Under the pieces are notes generated by a model, which had not been told where the DNA came from, did not search any database, and saw only the letters and a list, made by a program, of their open reading frames with translations. A DNA stretch of 64,000 nucleotides from Paractinoplanes atraurantiacus (GTDB lineage: Bacteria; Actinomycetota; Actinomycetes; Mycobacteriales; Micromonosporaceae). The stretch is taken from positions 116,390 through 180,389 of the forward strand of contig NZ_OBDY01000013.1 in NCBI RefSeq assembly GCF_900215205.1, in the 5' to 3' direction. The position numbers and the translations under genes are program-made. The first letter of the stretch is position 1; each line of letters opens with the position of its first letter. Of this stretch, positions 41,627 to 48,319 are shown in pieces.

Positions 41627-43009
41627 TCACGTAGCGACTCGTCCTCGGGGTAGGGCCAGGGCCGCGGCCAGTCCGATGACGCCGGCCGCGGCCACCGCGA
41701 TCATGGCCAGGGCGTAGTTGCGGCCCGGTGTGGCCGCTATGCCGGCCACCAGGATGGTTCCGGCGATCGCGCCGCCCAGCGACGAACCGAGGTTGGAGAC
41801 GCTGCGGGACAGGCCGGAGATCTCGCCCTGCAGGTCCTCGCCGAACGCGGACTGCACCACGTTGACCGACGGGGTGAGCATGAGGCCGAGCCCGAAGCCG
41901 CTCACGAACAGGCCGGGCACGAACGCCCACGCCCCGCCGATGTTGCTGACCATCGGCACCAGGATCGCGATGCCCACGACGGCGATGGCGAAGCCGGCCA
42001 CGATCAGCGTCCGCTGGGTGCGGCGGCGGGCGAAGCGCTCGGCGCCGAGCGAGGACAGCAGCAGCCCGGCCGTGGTCGCCGTGAAGATGGCGCCGGTCTC
42101 GATGGCGTTGTAGCCCCGTACCACCTGGAGATAGGCCGAGACCACGAAGGACGTGCCCATCAGCATCAGCCATTGCAGGTTCTGGGTGATCATGCCCAGG
42201 TTGGCCGTCTTGTTCTTGAACAGGACCATCGAGAGCAGCACCGGCTTGCCGGCCCGTTCGCGGGCCCGGACCGAGATGAAGAACCAGGCCAGAACGCCGA
42301 TGCCGGCGATCACCATGCCGGCGCAGAGCGCGAGGTTGTCGTCGGCGGCCAGGATGCCGCTGACGACCAGCACCAGGCCGAGCGCCGAGGTGATCGAGCC
42401 GCGCACGTCGAACGGCATGTCGGGGTCGGCCGGCAGCGGGTCGGTGACCCACTTGCGGCTGAGCACGGCGATGAGGATGACGATGGCCGCCTGGAACAGG
42501 AAGGCGACCCGCCAGCTGAAGAACGAGGTGATGAAGCCGCCGATCAGCGGGCCGGTGGCGGCGCCGATGCCGCCCATCGCGCTGATCGCGCCGAACGCCC
42601 GGGCCCGCGACGCCATGTCGGTGAACAGCAGCGTGGTCAGGATGTAGACGGGCGGGATCAGCAGCGCGGTGCCGATGCCCTCCAGGATCGAGTTGCCGAG
42701 CACGAGCACCCAGATGCCGGGTGCGGCCGCGCTCAGCAGGGCGCCCACGGCGTAGATGAGCAGGCCCGCGGTCAGGCACCGTTTCCGCCCGTACCGGTCG
42801 GTCAGTTTGCCGCCGGGGATCATCAGCGCGGCCATCACCAGCAGGAAGACGGTGATGGTGACCTGGACACCGGAGACCGTGGTGTTCAGGTCCTCGCTGA
42901 TGTCGTTGATCATGACGTTCATGTTGGAGCCGGCGTAGCTGCAGATGAACTGCGCCAGCGCGAACGGGATGAGTGCTCGCCTCAGCGAGGCGGAGAAGCG
43001 CACGGCCAT
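41627..43009 (-). CDS. DHA2-type MFS exporter
   Basis: A 460-residue MFS transporter with about 14 helices and the DHA2 features GGKLTDRYGRKRCLTAGLLIYAVGALL after helix 2 and AMGGIGAATGPLIGGFITSFFSWRVAF in helices 5-6. It has FAQLICSYAGSNMNVMINDISEDL in helix 1, in which the usual aspartate is replaced by Asn. The substrate is unknown. ATG 43009 is 44 bp from a box, and the gene is the second DHA2 exporter under such control. Confidence 0.87.
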   Translation of the reverse strand: MAVRFSASLRRALIPFALAQFICSYAGSNMNVMINDISEDLNTTVSGVQVTITVFLLVMAALMIPGGKLTDRYGRKRCLTAGLLIYAVGALLSAAAPGIWVLVLGNSILEGIGTALLIPPVYILTTLLFTDMASRARAFGAISAMGGIGAATGPLIGGFITSFFSWRVAFLFQAAIVILIAVLSRKWVTDPLPADPDMPFDVRGSITSALGLVLVVSGILAADDNLALCAGMVIAGIGVLAWFFISVRARERAGKPVLLSMVLFKNKTANLGMITQNLQWLMLMGTSFVVSAYLQVVRGYNAIETGAIFTATTAGLLLSSLGAERFARRRTQRTLIVAGFAIAVVGIAILVPMVSNIGGAWAFVPGLFVSGFGLGLMLTPSVNVVQSAFGEDLQGEISGLSRSVSNLGSSLGGAIAGTILVAGIAATPGRNYALAMIAVAAAGVIGLAAALALPRGRVAT

Positions 43010-43044
43010 GGACCCGAGCGTTCCGGTCCCGGCCGTGCCCGGCA

Positions 43045-43061
43045 TCCTCCGGAGCGCATGA
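43045..43061 (-). promoter_or_regulatory. LAL-type box 11, upstream of MFS exporter
   Basis: TCCTCCggagcGCATGA (minus strand TCATGCgctccGGAGGA), centre 43053, 44 bp from ATG 43009. The hexamer is AACGCT at 43022-43017. One of the weaker copies. Confidence 0.62.
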
Positions 43062-43062
43062 C

Positions 43063-43605
43063 TCAGCGGCTCTCGCGGCTCCAGCGCGGGCCGACCTCGA
43101 GCCACTCGCGTTCCCAGGTGCGGTAGCGGTGACGGTCGAGCAGGGCGCGGCCGATGCGGTGCAGCCCGGCCGTGGCCGCGGCGGCGCACAGCACGACGGC
43201 GGCGCCGACCATGAAGCCCTGTGCGGCGGGTTGCCGTTGCGGCGGCGGCTGACGCGGTGTCCCCCGGTCGTCGACCCAGATCGGGACGCGCCCGCCGGCC
43301 GCGTCGTTCGGCGTCACCGGCACCGCGCCCTCGCGCGGGGTGCCGTCCGGCGCCGTCCAGGTGGCCCGGGCGGTCAGGGTGGCGCCGGTGCGGCCGCCGA
43401 CCGACGGCACCGGGTCGCCGCGCAGCACCGCCTCGGCCCGGAAGATGTGCGCCTGCTCCCAGCGCTGCGCGCGCAGGTCGGTGCGGTAGGCCTGCTGGCC
43501 CGCCCACCAGGCCAGCAGCGGGGCGCCGGCCAGAAAGGTCATGACCAGAGTGAAGAGCATGAGGCCCTCCAGGCGATCGGTGGCGCGGCGCAACTCGTTC
43601 GGCAC
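43063..43605 (-). CDS. Rv1733c-family membrane protein
   Basis: A 180-residue protein with two helices, LMLFTLVMTFLAGAPLLAWWAG and GFMVGAAVVLCAAAATAGL, flanking an extracytoplasmic domain (about 45-130, GGRTGATLTARATWTAPDG). This is the plan of mycobacterial Rv1733c, a DosR-regulon antigen of unknown function. GTG 43605 is chosen: a hexamer GATGCT (43618-43613) covers the upstream ATG 43617, so transcription should start near 43606, 44 bp from the box. ATG 43617 would add four residues. Confidence 0.72.
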   Translation of the reverse strand: MPNELRRATDRLEGLMLFTLVMTFLAGAPLLAWWAGQQAYRTDLRAQRWEQAHIFRAEAVLRGDPVPSVGGRTGATLTARATWTAPDGTPREGAVPVTPNDAAGGRVPIWVDDRGTPRQPPPQRQPAAQGFMVGAAVVLCAAAATAGLHRIGRALLDRHRYRTWEREWLEVGPRWSRESR

Positions 43606-43641
43606 GTGATCCAGCATCCCTGTGGCGGGCCGCCCATGGGT

Positions 43642-43658
43642 TCACCCTCGCCGGATGA
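43642..43658. promoter_or_regulatory. LAL-type box 12, between Rv1733c-like and membrane gene
   Basis: TCACCCtcgccGGATGA, centre 43650. It is 44 bp from ATG 43694 (hexamer GAGGCT, 43681-43686) and 45 bp from GTG 43605 (hexamer GATGCT, 43618-43613). Confidence 0.74.
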
Positions 43659-43693
43659 GTCCTCGTAAGGGGATCGCGGCGAGGCTCGGTGGC

Positions 43694-44197
43694 ATGGCGC
43701 GAACCTGGATGCCGTTGCGGGGACGTCTGCGGCTGGAGACGGAGGAGGCGACCGCGTCCGGCATCTACGGGCTCATCGTGGGCGCCGCGGTGCTGGTGGC
43801 CGGGCACGGCGCGACGGCGCGGGCGGTGGTCGCGGCGGTGATCGTCACGCTGGTCATCTACTGGGCGGCCGAGCGCTACGCGCGGATCGTGGCCGAGCGC
43901 ATCCACCAGGGCCACCGCCCGGCCTGGCACACCATGCGCAAGCAGTTGACCAGCGGCTGGGAGCTGGTGAGCGCCTCGATCCTGCCGCTGCTGGTGCTGC
44001 TCGCGGTGAAGGTCACCGGCGCGTCGCTGATCAGCGCCGAGCTCGCCTCGCTGGCCACGACGACAGTGCTGCTGTGCATGGCGGGCTGGCGGATCGGCTC
44101 CGGCGGCCGGCTGACGGTCGGCGAGCGCGTCGTGTCCACGCTGGTCGCCGGGATGTTCGGGGCGGGCTTCGTGCTGCTCAAGACATTGCTGCACTGA
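43694..44197 (+). CDS. four-helix membrane protein, unknown
   Basis: A 167-residue protein with helices at about 22-40 (GIYGLIVGAAVLVAGHGA), 45-60, 95-112 (LVSASILPLLVLLAVKVTGA) and 140-160. The charged loop ERYARIVAERIHQGHRPAWHTMRKQLTSG lies between helices 2 and 3. I do not recognise the family. ATG 43694 is 44 bp from the box shared with the Rv1733c-like gene. Its last 20 bp overlap the phosphoesterase gene end to end. Confidence 0.65.
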   Translation: MARTWMPLRGRLRLETEEATASGIYGLIVGAAVLVAGHGATARAVVAAVIVTLVIYWAAERYARIVAERIHQGHRPAWHTMRKQLTSGWELVSASILPLLVLLAVKVTGASLISAELASLATTTVLLCMAGWRIGSGGRLTVGERVVSTLVAGMFGAGFVLLKTLLH

Positions 44198-44921
44198 AAC
44201 GGGGCACGTCGACGACCCGGGCCGTGTACCAGCCGACGTCGTCGAGATAGCGCTCGCTGATCGCGAAGGCGGCGGGCGAGACCGAGATCAGGCTCCACGA
44301 GTGCGGGACGCCCCGCGTCCGGTGGCTGGTCGCCGTGCCCGCCACCACGATCACGCAGTCGTCCATCGGCAGCACCCGCGGCACGTGGGTGTGCCCGGCG
44401 AGCACGATGTCGGGCCGGGCGGCGCGGCGCAGCCGGTCCCAGCCCGGCAGCCAGCCCGCGCCCGGCGGGTGGTGCATCGCCACCAGCCGCACGTCGCCGT
44501 CCGGGGCATCACCGAGCACCCTCGCCGCCAGATCGGCCTGCCGGCCGGTCAACCGGCCGTTCTTCCACCGCCACCGCGGCATCGACGGCAGCCCCAGGGC
44601 GGTCAGCCCCGGCACCCGGCGGACCGGGTCCAGCTCGTCGGTGATCCCGCTTCGATAGGCGCCGTACGGGTCGAGCACGCGCCGCCGGCTCCACAGCGGC
44701 ACGTCATGGTTGCCGAGGACGACGAGCAGCGGGCGCGGCAGCCGGTCGAGCAGCTGCCGGGCCAGCCGGAACTCGCGGGGGCGGGCCCGCATGGTGCTGT
44801 CGCCGGTGACCACGGTCAGGCCGGGCCGGGCCGCCACCACGTCGGCGGCCAGACCGGCCGCCGCCCGCGGATCGTGCGCACCCAGATGCAGATCCGACAC
44901 GTGCGCGACGAGGAGCGTCAA
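44178..44921 (-). CDS. metallophosphoesterase (calcineurin-like)
   Basis: A 247-residue phosphoesterase with all motifs of the family: VAHVSDLHLG (Asp, His), VTGDSTMR (Asp), VVLGNHDVP (Asn, His), AMHHPPG (His) and LAGHTHVP (GHTH). The VTGDS in place of VTGDL is usual. The start is TTG 44921 (LTLLVAHVSD), overlapping the amidotransferase stop (TTGA). Substrate unknown. It ends the HdeD-holin-amidotransferase operon. Confidence 0.87.
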   Translation of the reverse strand: MTLLVAHVSDLHLGAHDPRAAAGLAADVVAARPGLTVVTGDSTMRARPREFRLARQLLDRLPRPLLVVLGNHDVPLWSRRRVLDPYGAYRSGITDELDPVRRVPGLTALGLPSMPRWRWKNGRLTGRQADLAARVLGDAPDGDVRLVAMHHPPGAGWLPGWDRLRRAARPDIVLAGHTHVPRVLPMDDCVIVVAGTATSHRTRGVPHSWSLISVSPAAFAISERYLDDVGWYTARVVDVPRFSAAMS

Positions 44922-45754
44922 GGCATCGCCGGCTCGAAGTGTCCCAATTCGTCCTCGCCCTTCTGGATGACTCCCCAACTCGCCTCCGGCACCGGCTGCC
45001 AGGCCCCTTCGAGCTCGCCGAGCGGCTCGGAGACGACCAGGCGGGTCTCGTCGGACAGCCCACGCAGCCGCTTGTCATCAGGGTAGAGCTCATGCAGGGC
45101 GGACAGGGCCGTGCTGTAGAACAACGACCGGCTGTGCCCCTCGCTCGAGTAGCGGAAGGCCCAGATCCGGTCGCCGTCGGTGGTGGCCACGGTCATCTGC
45201 AGCGGATGGGGCACGCCGTGCGCCCGGGCCACCGACTCGACCAGGCCGGCCATCCGCTCGACGGCCACGATCGGCCGGTCCCGCAGGCCGTAGGTCAGCG
45301 CCAGGTGGAACATGACCTCGGAGTCGGTCGAGCCGGCCAGCGACGGGTAGAGGTCGGGGTCGATCGCCAGCACCAGGTCGCGCTTGAGCCGGCCGAAGTC
45401 GCGGATCGAGCCGTTGTGGACCCACAGCCAGTTCTCGTGCCGGAACGGGTGGCAGTTGGTCTGCTGCACCGCGGTGCCGGTGCTGGCCCGGATGTGGGCC
45501 AGGAACAGCGGCGAGGAGGTGGCGGCGGCGACCTCGCGCAGGTTCGCGTCGCTCCAGGCCGGCCCGACGCCGCGCAACAGGGCCGGCTCCCCCGGGCCGT
45601 CGACCGGGTACCAGCCGACGCCGAAGCCGTCACCGTTCGTCGTCTCCACTCCCATCCTGGAGTGCATGCTCTGGTCGATCAGGGAGTACTGGGTCTTGTA
45701 GAGGACCTCGTCGAGGCGGATGGGTGTTCCGGAGTAGGCGAGCCAGCGGCACAT
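44918..45754 (-). CDS. class II glutamine amidotransferase
   Basis: A 278-residue Ntn-type amidotransferase. Cys2 in MCRWLAYSGTP is the nucleophile after removal of Met1. Other motifs are NGDGFGVGWYP, LAHIRASTGTAVQQTNCHPF and NWLWVHNGSI, as in the EgtC/YafJ group. No ergothioneine genes are nearby, so I do not call it EgtC. Its first 76 bp overlap, on the same strand, the end of the phosphatase gene, an unusually long overlap. GGAAGC precedes ATG 45754. Confidence 0.88.
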   Translation of the reverse strand: MCRWLAYSGTPIRLDEVLYKTQYSLIDQSMHSRMGVETTNGDGFGVGWYPVDGPGEPALLRGVGPAWSDANLREVAAATSSPLFLAHIRASTGTAVQQTNCHPFRHENWLWVHNGSIRDFGRLKRDLVLAIDPDLYPSLAGSTDSEVMFHLALTYGLRDRPIVAVERMAGLVESVARAHGVPHPLQMTVATTDGDRIWAFRYSSEGHSRSLFYSTALSALHELYPDDKRLRGLSDETRLVVSEPLGELEGAWQPVPEASWGVIQKGEDELGHFEPAMP

Positions 45755-47661
45755 GGTGCTTCCTTTTCGTCGAGCCGGTGGCGCAGCAGCCGGTGGACGG
45801 CGTCGGCGCCGATCAGGACGGTGGGCACGGGCCATTCCCGCGGGTGGATCAGCAGCGGCCGGTCCTGCCAGCCGCCGAGGCCGCCGTGGCAGCCGATCAG
45901 CTCCTCGAACGCGGCGACCTCCTGCGTGCCGGCGTCCCACAGGCTGTTCACGAGCAGGTCGCCGGTGTGCGCGAGGCCGTCGTGGCGGCGCAGGTCGTCC
46001 GCGGCGTGCGGGCCGAAGCCGTCGAGCGGGTCGGCGCCCTCGACCCGGTCGCCGTCGAGCAGCCGGCGGCCGCCGCGGCCGATCACGACCGGGCCGTCGC
46101 GCCGCGAGCGCGCCATCACCCAGCCGACGCCGGGGTGCGCGACCAGGCCGTCGATCAGCTTGGGGTGCCGCTCCTCGATCTCCTCCAGGCTCACCCGGCC
46201 CGGCAGCCGGGCCAGGTAGATCAGCGCGAGGTTGCCCGACGCGGCGACGACGATCTCCGGGCGGCCGATGTCCGGCTCGTCCTTGTGAGGAGGACCGGGG
46301 GTCAGGCCGGCGCGCAGCACGCGGGCCCGGCCCTCCTGCTCGTCCTCCTCGGGCGCGACCACCGCGTCGGGGGTCGTCAGCTGCCCGACCAGGTCTTCGA
46401 AGCGCAGGCCGTAGCGCTGGGCGAAGGTGGCGCCCTGGCTCTGCCCGTGGTCGGAGAGCACCACGAACTCGTACGGCCGGGGTGCCGCCGCCGCGACCTC
46501 TTCCAGGGTGGCCAGCACCGCGTCGATGCCCTCGAGGGAGGCCAGCGCCTCGGGCCGGAACGGGCCGGCGTGGTGGGCGATCTCGTCGTAGTCGACGAAG
46601 TCGCAGTAGACGGCGGGCGCCCCGCGCATGACGTGCTCGGCGATGAGCGCCAGGTTGAGGTGCCGCAGCAGCACGTTGGTGGCGCCGCGCAGCAGCACGT
46701 AACCCCAGTCGCGGCCGATCCGCGGCTCCACGCCGCGCAGCCGCCGCCGGCGGGCCTGGTAGAGCTCCTTGACGATCTCGCCGATGGTCAGCACGAGCGA
46801 GCGGGTCAGCCCGAACGGATCGAGCAGGTAGGCGCTGACGTAGCGGTCGGGCCCGCGCCCGGAGCGAACCGTGCTCATCGTCAGCAGCGAGGTGGGTGCG
46901 CCACCGGAGAAGACGTTGCTGATGCTCACCCCGCCGTCGGTGAGCAGGCCCTCGGTGCACCGCTGCTCGACCAGGGCGGCGTCCGCGGGCCGGTTGGTCA
47001 CGATGAGGCGGCCGGGCTCCTTCTCGTACCACCGGAAAGCCGGAACCTGATCGCTGGCGCCGTGCAGCAGCCCGGCCTGGCTGGCCGGCGTCGTCGCCGG
47101 CAGCTGGGCGTGCCACTCGGTCAGCGTGTGCCCGGCGCGCAGCCAGCGGCTCAGCGTGGGCAGGTTGCCGGCTTCGACCGCCCAGCGGGCCAGCGGCGCC
47201 GACAGCCCGTCGATCTGGATGATCACGAGGCCCGGGGTGTCGGTGCGGGTGACGTCCCGGCGGTAGCGGCGGTGGGCCCGGATCAGGTGGCGGGTGACCA
47301 CGCCGGGCTGGCCGGCCGTCACCACCCACAGGCCCAGGCTCATCAGCGCGGCGCCGATCCAGGCGGCCCAGAACGCCGGCCAGAAGCCGTCGACGTGGAT
47401 GCCCGGCGAGAGCACCAGGGCGGCGTAGACGATGAGCGCCTGGCAGACGAGCCAGCCGATCACAACACCGGCCCAGCCGATCCAGGTCAGCAGCCCGGCC
47501 AGGGCCGGTCGCAGCACGGCGCCGAGCAGGCCGACGACGATCGCGACGACCAGCACGTCGTCGGCGCCGTCGGCGCTGATCCCGGGCAGCACGGCGACGG
47601 TGATGCCCGCGGCCGCCCAGCCGAGCGCGACGACGGCCACCGCCCGTGCGACGGCGCCCAT
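45679..47661 (-). CDS. phage-holin-like membrane domain fused to alkaline-phosphatase-superfamily domain
   Basis: A 660-residue fusion. Four helices in about residues 1-120 (MGAVARAVAVVALGWAAAGITVAV, LAGLLTWIGWAGVVIGWLVCQ and others) match the mycobacterial holin-like family. A nucleotide pyrophosphatase/phosphodiesterase-type domain follows: LVIIQIDGLSAPLARWAVE (metal Asp), ATTPASQAGLLHG (nucleophile Thr), DYDEIAHHAG and VLSDHGQSQG (metal Asp-His). No phage genes are around it. The last 25 residues are low complexity and are encoded within the start of the next gene. Confidence 0.82.
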   Translation of the reverse strand: MGAVARAVAVVALGWAAAGITVAVLPGISADGADDVLVVAIVVGLLGAVLRPALAGLLTWIGWAGVVIGWLVCQALIVYAALVLSPGIHVDGFWPAFWAAWIGAALMSLGLWVVTAGQPGVVTRHLIRAHRRYRRDVTRTDTPGLVIIQIDGLSAPLARWAVEAGNLPTLSRWLRAGHTLTEWHAQLPATTPASQAGLLHGASDQVPAFRWYEKEPGRLIVTNRPADAALVEQRCTEGLLTDGGVSISNVFSGGAPTSLLTMSTVRSGRGPDRYVSAYLLDPFGLTRSLVLTIGEIVKELYQARRRRLRGVEPRIGRDWGYVLLRGATNVLLRHLNLALIAEHVMRGAPAVYCDFVDYDEIAHHAGPFRPEALASLEGIDAVLATLEEVAAAAPRPYEFVVLSDHGQSQGATFAQRYGLRFEDLVGQLTTPDAVVAPEEDEQEGRARVLRAGLTPGPPHKDEPDIGRPEIVVAASGNLALIYLARLPGRVSLEEIEERHPKLIDGLVAHPGVGWVMARSRRDGPVVIGRGGRRLLDGDRVEGADPLDGFGPHAADDLRRHDGLAHTGDLLVNSLWDAGTQEVAAFEELIGCHGGLGGWQDRPLLIHPREWPVPTVLIGADAVHRLLRHRLDEKEAPCAAGSPTPEHPSASTRSSTRPSTP

Positions 47662-47664
47662 CGC

Positions 47665-48246
47665 TCAGTGCGCCGTGCGGCGCAGGTAGAACGACAGGAC
47701 GATCTCGCCCAGGCCGACCACGATGCTGCTGATGCCGGTGAGCAGCACCAGGGCGGTCAGCGACAGGCCGGGCGCGAACAGCAGGATCAGGCCGGCCACG
47801 ATCGACAGCAGGCCGACGCCGAGCAGGCCGGCCCGGCGCACGCCGGTGGTCTGGAAGGCGGCGAGGACCTCGGCGATGCCGCTGAGGACCCAGGTCACCG
47901 CAAAGATCAGCGCCAGCACGGTGAGGCGGGTGACCAGGTCGCGCAGGCAGAGCAGCCCGCCGACCAGCACCACGATGCCGACGATGCCGGTGAGCACGTG
48001 CTCGCCGGCGCTCTTGCCGCGGCCGGGGATGAAGGCGCCGACGGTCCAGGCGGCGCCGCTCATAAAGAGCCAGATGCCGACCAGGAGCGCCATGATGCGC
48101 AGGCTGATGTCGGGCCAGGCGAGCACGGCGACGCCGAACGCCGTGCCGAGCACGCCGGTGACGAGCATGGCCCACCAGGGGAACGGCTGGGAACGTACCT
48201 CGGCGAGCAGGTCAGGGGGCTGCGTCCGGATGGTTGCCTCGGTCAT
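47665..48246 (-). CDS. HdeD-like (DUF308) membrane protein
   Basis: A 193-residue HdeD relative with six helices in three pairs: WWAMLVTGVLGTAFGVAVLAWPDISLRIMALLVGIWLFMSG, TGIVGIVVLVGGLLCLRDLVT and LGVGLLSIVAGLILLFAPGLSLTAL. It is a paralogue of the protein at 34701-35252. ATG 48246 is 43 bp from a box, and the gene leads the operon with the holin-phosphatase (3-bp gap), amidotransferase and phosphoesterase. Function in membrane stress is a family-based guess. Confidence 0.83.
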   Translation of the reverse strand: MTEATIRTQPPDLLAEVRSQPFPWWAMLVTGVLGTAFGVAVLAWPDISLRIMALLVGIWLFMSGAAWTVGAFIPGRGKSAGEHVLTGIVGIVVLVGGLLCLRDLVTRLTVLALIFAVTWVLSGIAEVLAAFQTTGVRRAGLLGVGLLSIVAGLILLFAPGLSLTALVLLTGISSIVVGLGEIVLSFYLRRTAH

Positions 48247-48280
48247 GTGCCCAGCGTCGGCCCTGGCCCGGGGCCGGGCC

Positions 48281-48297
48281 TCATCCGGAGCGAGTGA
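48281..48297 (-). promoter_or_regulatory. LAL-type box 13, HdeD-like operon promoter
   Basis: TCATCCggagcGAGTGA, centre 48289, 43 bp from ATG 48246. The hexamer is GACGCT at 48258-48253. The half-site GGATGAGG is on the minus strand, reading toward the gene. Confidence 0.7.
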
Positions 48298-48319
48298 GCA
48301 GCCCCGGAGTGGGCCTGGA

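Noticed and set aside
43617..43617. ATG 43617 as the start of the Rv1733c-like gene
   Set aside because: It lies inside the likely -10 hexamer GATGCT; GTG 43605 fits the 44-45 bp spacing rule. It remains a formal alternative.
45679..47661. Holin-like domain as a prophage sign
   Set aside because: No capsid, integrase, lysin or terminase genes lie nearby, and holin-like domains fused to phosphatases are ordinary chromosomal proteins in actinobacteria.
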